Assembly (NCBI RefSeq): GCF_009711475.1
Contig: NZ_SMMD01000715.1
Location: 1 to 6,149, forward strand
Source of the DNA: Fulvivirga aurantia
Lineage (GTDB): Bacteria; Bacteroidota; Bacteroidia; Cytophagales; Cyclobacteriaceae
Direction of reading: 5' to 3'
DNA length: 6,149 nucleotides
Of this stretch, positions 6,054 through 6,149 are shown in pieces. The position numbers and the translations under genes were made by a program. Under the pieces are notes generated by a model. It made no database searches, was not told the origin of the DNA, and saw nothing but the letters and a program-made list of their open reading frames with translations. Each line of letters begins with the position of its first letter. The first letter of the stretch is position 1.

Positions 6054-6149
6054 GATAGCTTCAATTTTTAAAGCTTAAAGTTAGCGAAACTACACCAAAG
6101 CTTTAACCGATGCTAAGTAAAAATACTACACAATGCTGCGTATTATTTT
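6054..6149 (-). promoter_or_regulatory. thyA upstream region
   Basis: This AT-rich stretch before thyA presumably carries its promoter. The sequence AAAGCTT occurs twice on the + strand, at 6070-6076 and 6097-6103; the second is part of the perfect palindrome AAAGCTTT (6097-6104). No TTG/TAnnTTTG pair with normal spacing was found, and no coding frame of note ends here, so the upstream neighbour lies beyond the window. Confidence 0.3.

Overview
The window looks like ordinary chromosome from an AT-rich Gram-negative bacterium, most likely a member of the Bacteroidota (a Cytophagales- or Flavobacteriia-like lineage). The reasons are the family mix (DUF502, YtcJ-type amidohydrolase, DUF421, DUF1206, YqaE/Pmp3, a 264-residue ThyA), A-rich leaders with no Shine-Dalgarno sequence in front of several genes, and a type II signal peptide on an acidic lipoprotein. 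The phylum call is an inference from style, since no rRNA or other marker is present. I see no mobile element, CRISPR array, tRNA or rRNA.

Layout. On the + strand, the 3' end of a DUF502 membrane-protein gene (1-278) is followed after six bases by a complete amidohydrolase gene (285-1907). The rest is on the - strand. The amidohydrolase stop codon overlaps the stop of the converging DUF421 gene at the palindrome TTAA (1904-1907). Read in the direction of transcription (right to left), the - strand carries: thyA (6053-5259); then yqaE (5112-4957, a 51-residue Pmp3 peptide), a DUF1206 six-helix membrane protein (4953-4120, 3 bases after yqaE) and an acidic lipoprotein (4070-3483), closed by a good intrinsic terminator at 3430-3458; then a DUF4235 protein (3296-3012), an unrecognised four-helix membrane protein (3010-2465, one base after DUF4235) and a DUF421/YetF-like protein (2452-1904, 12 bases further on).

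How the genes may work together. ThyA makes dTMP and is the only core metabolic gene whose role is certain. The amidohydrolase is a cytosolic metal-dependent hydrolase of unknown substrate. The six genes between thyA and the amidohydrolase form two compact units of envelope proteins, nearly all belonging to families of unknown function, with YqaE/Pmp3 best known from membrane-potential and stress responses in other organisms. A shared role in envelope or stress physiology is the most plausible reading of the cluster, but nothing in the sequence proves it. The least described parts are the four-helix protein and the acidic lipoprotein.
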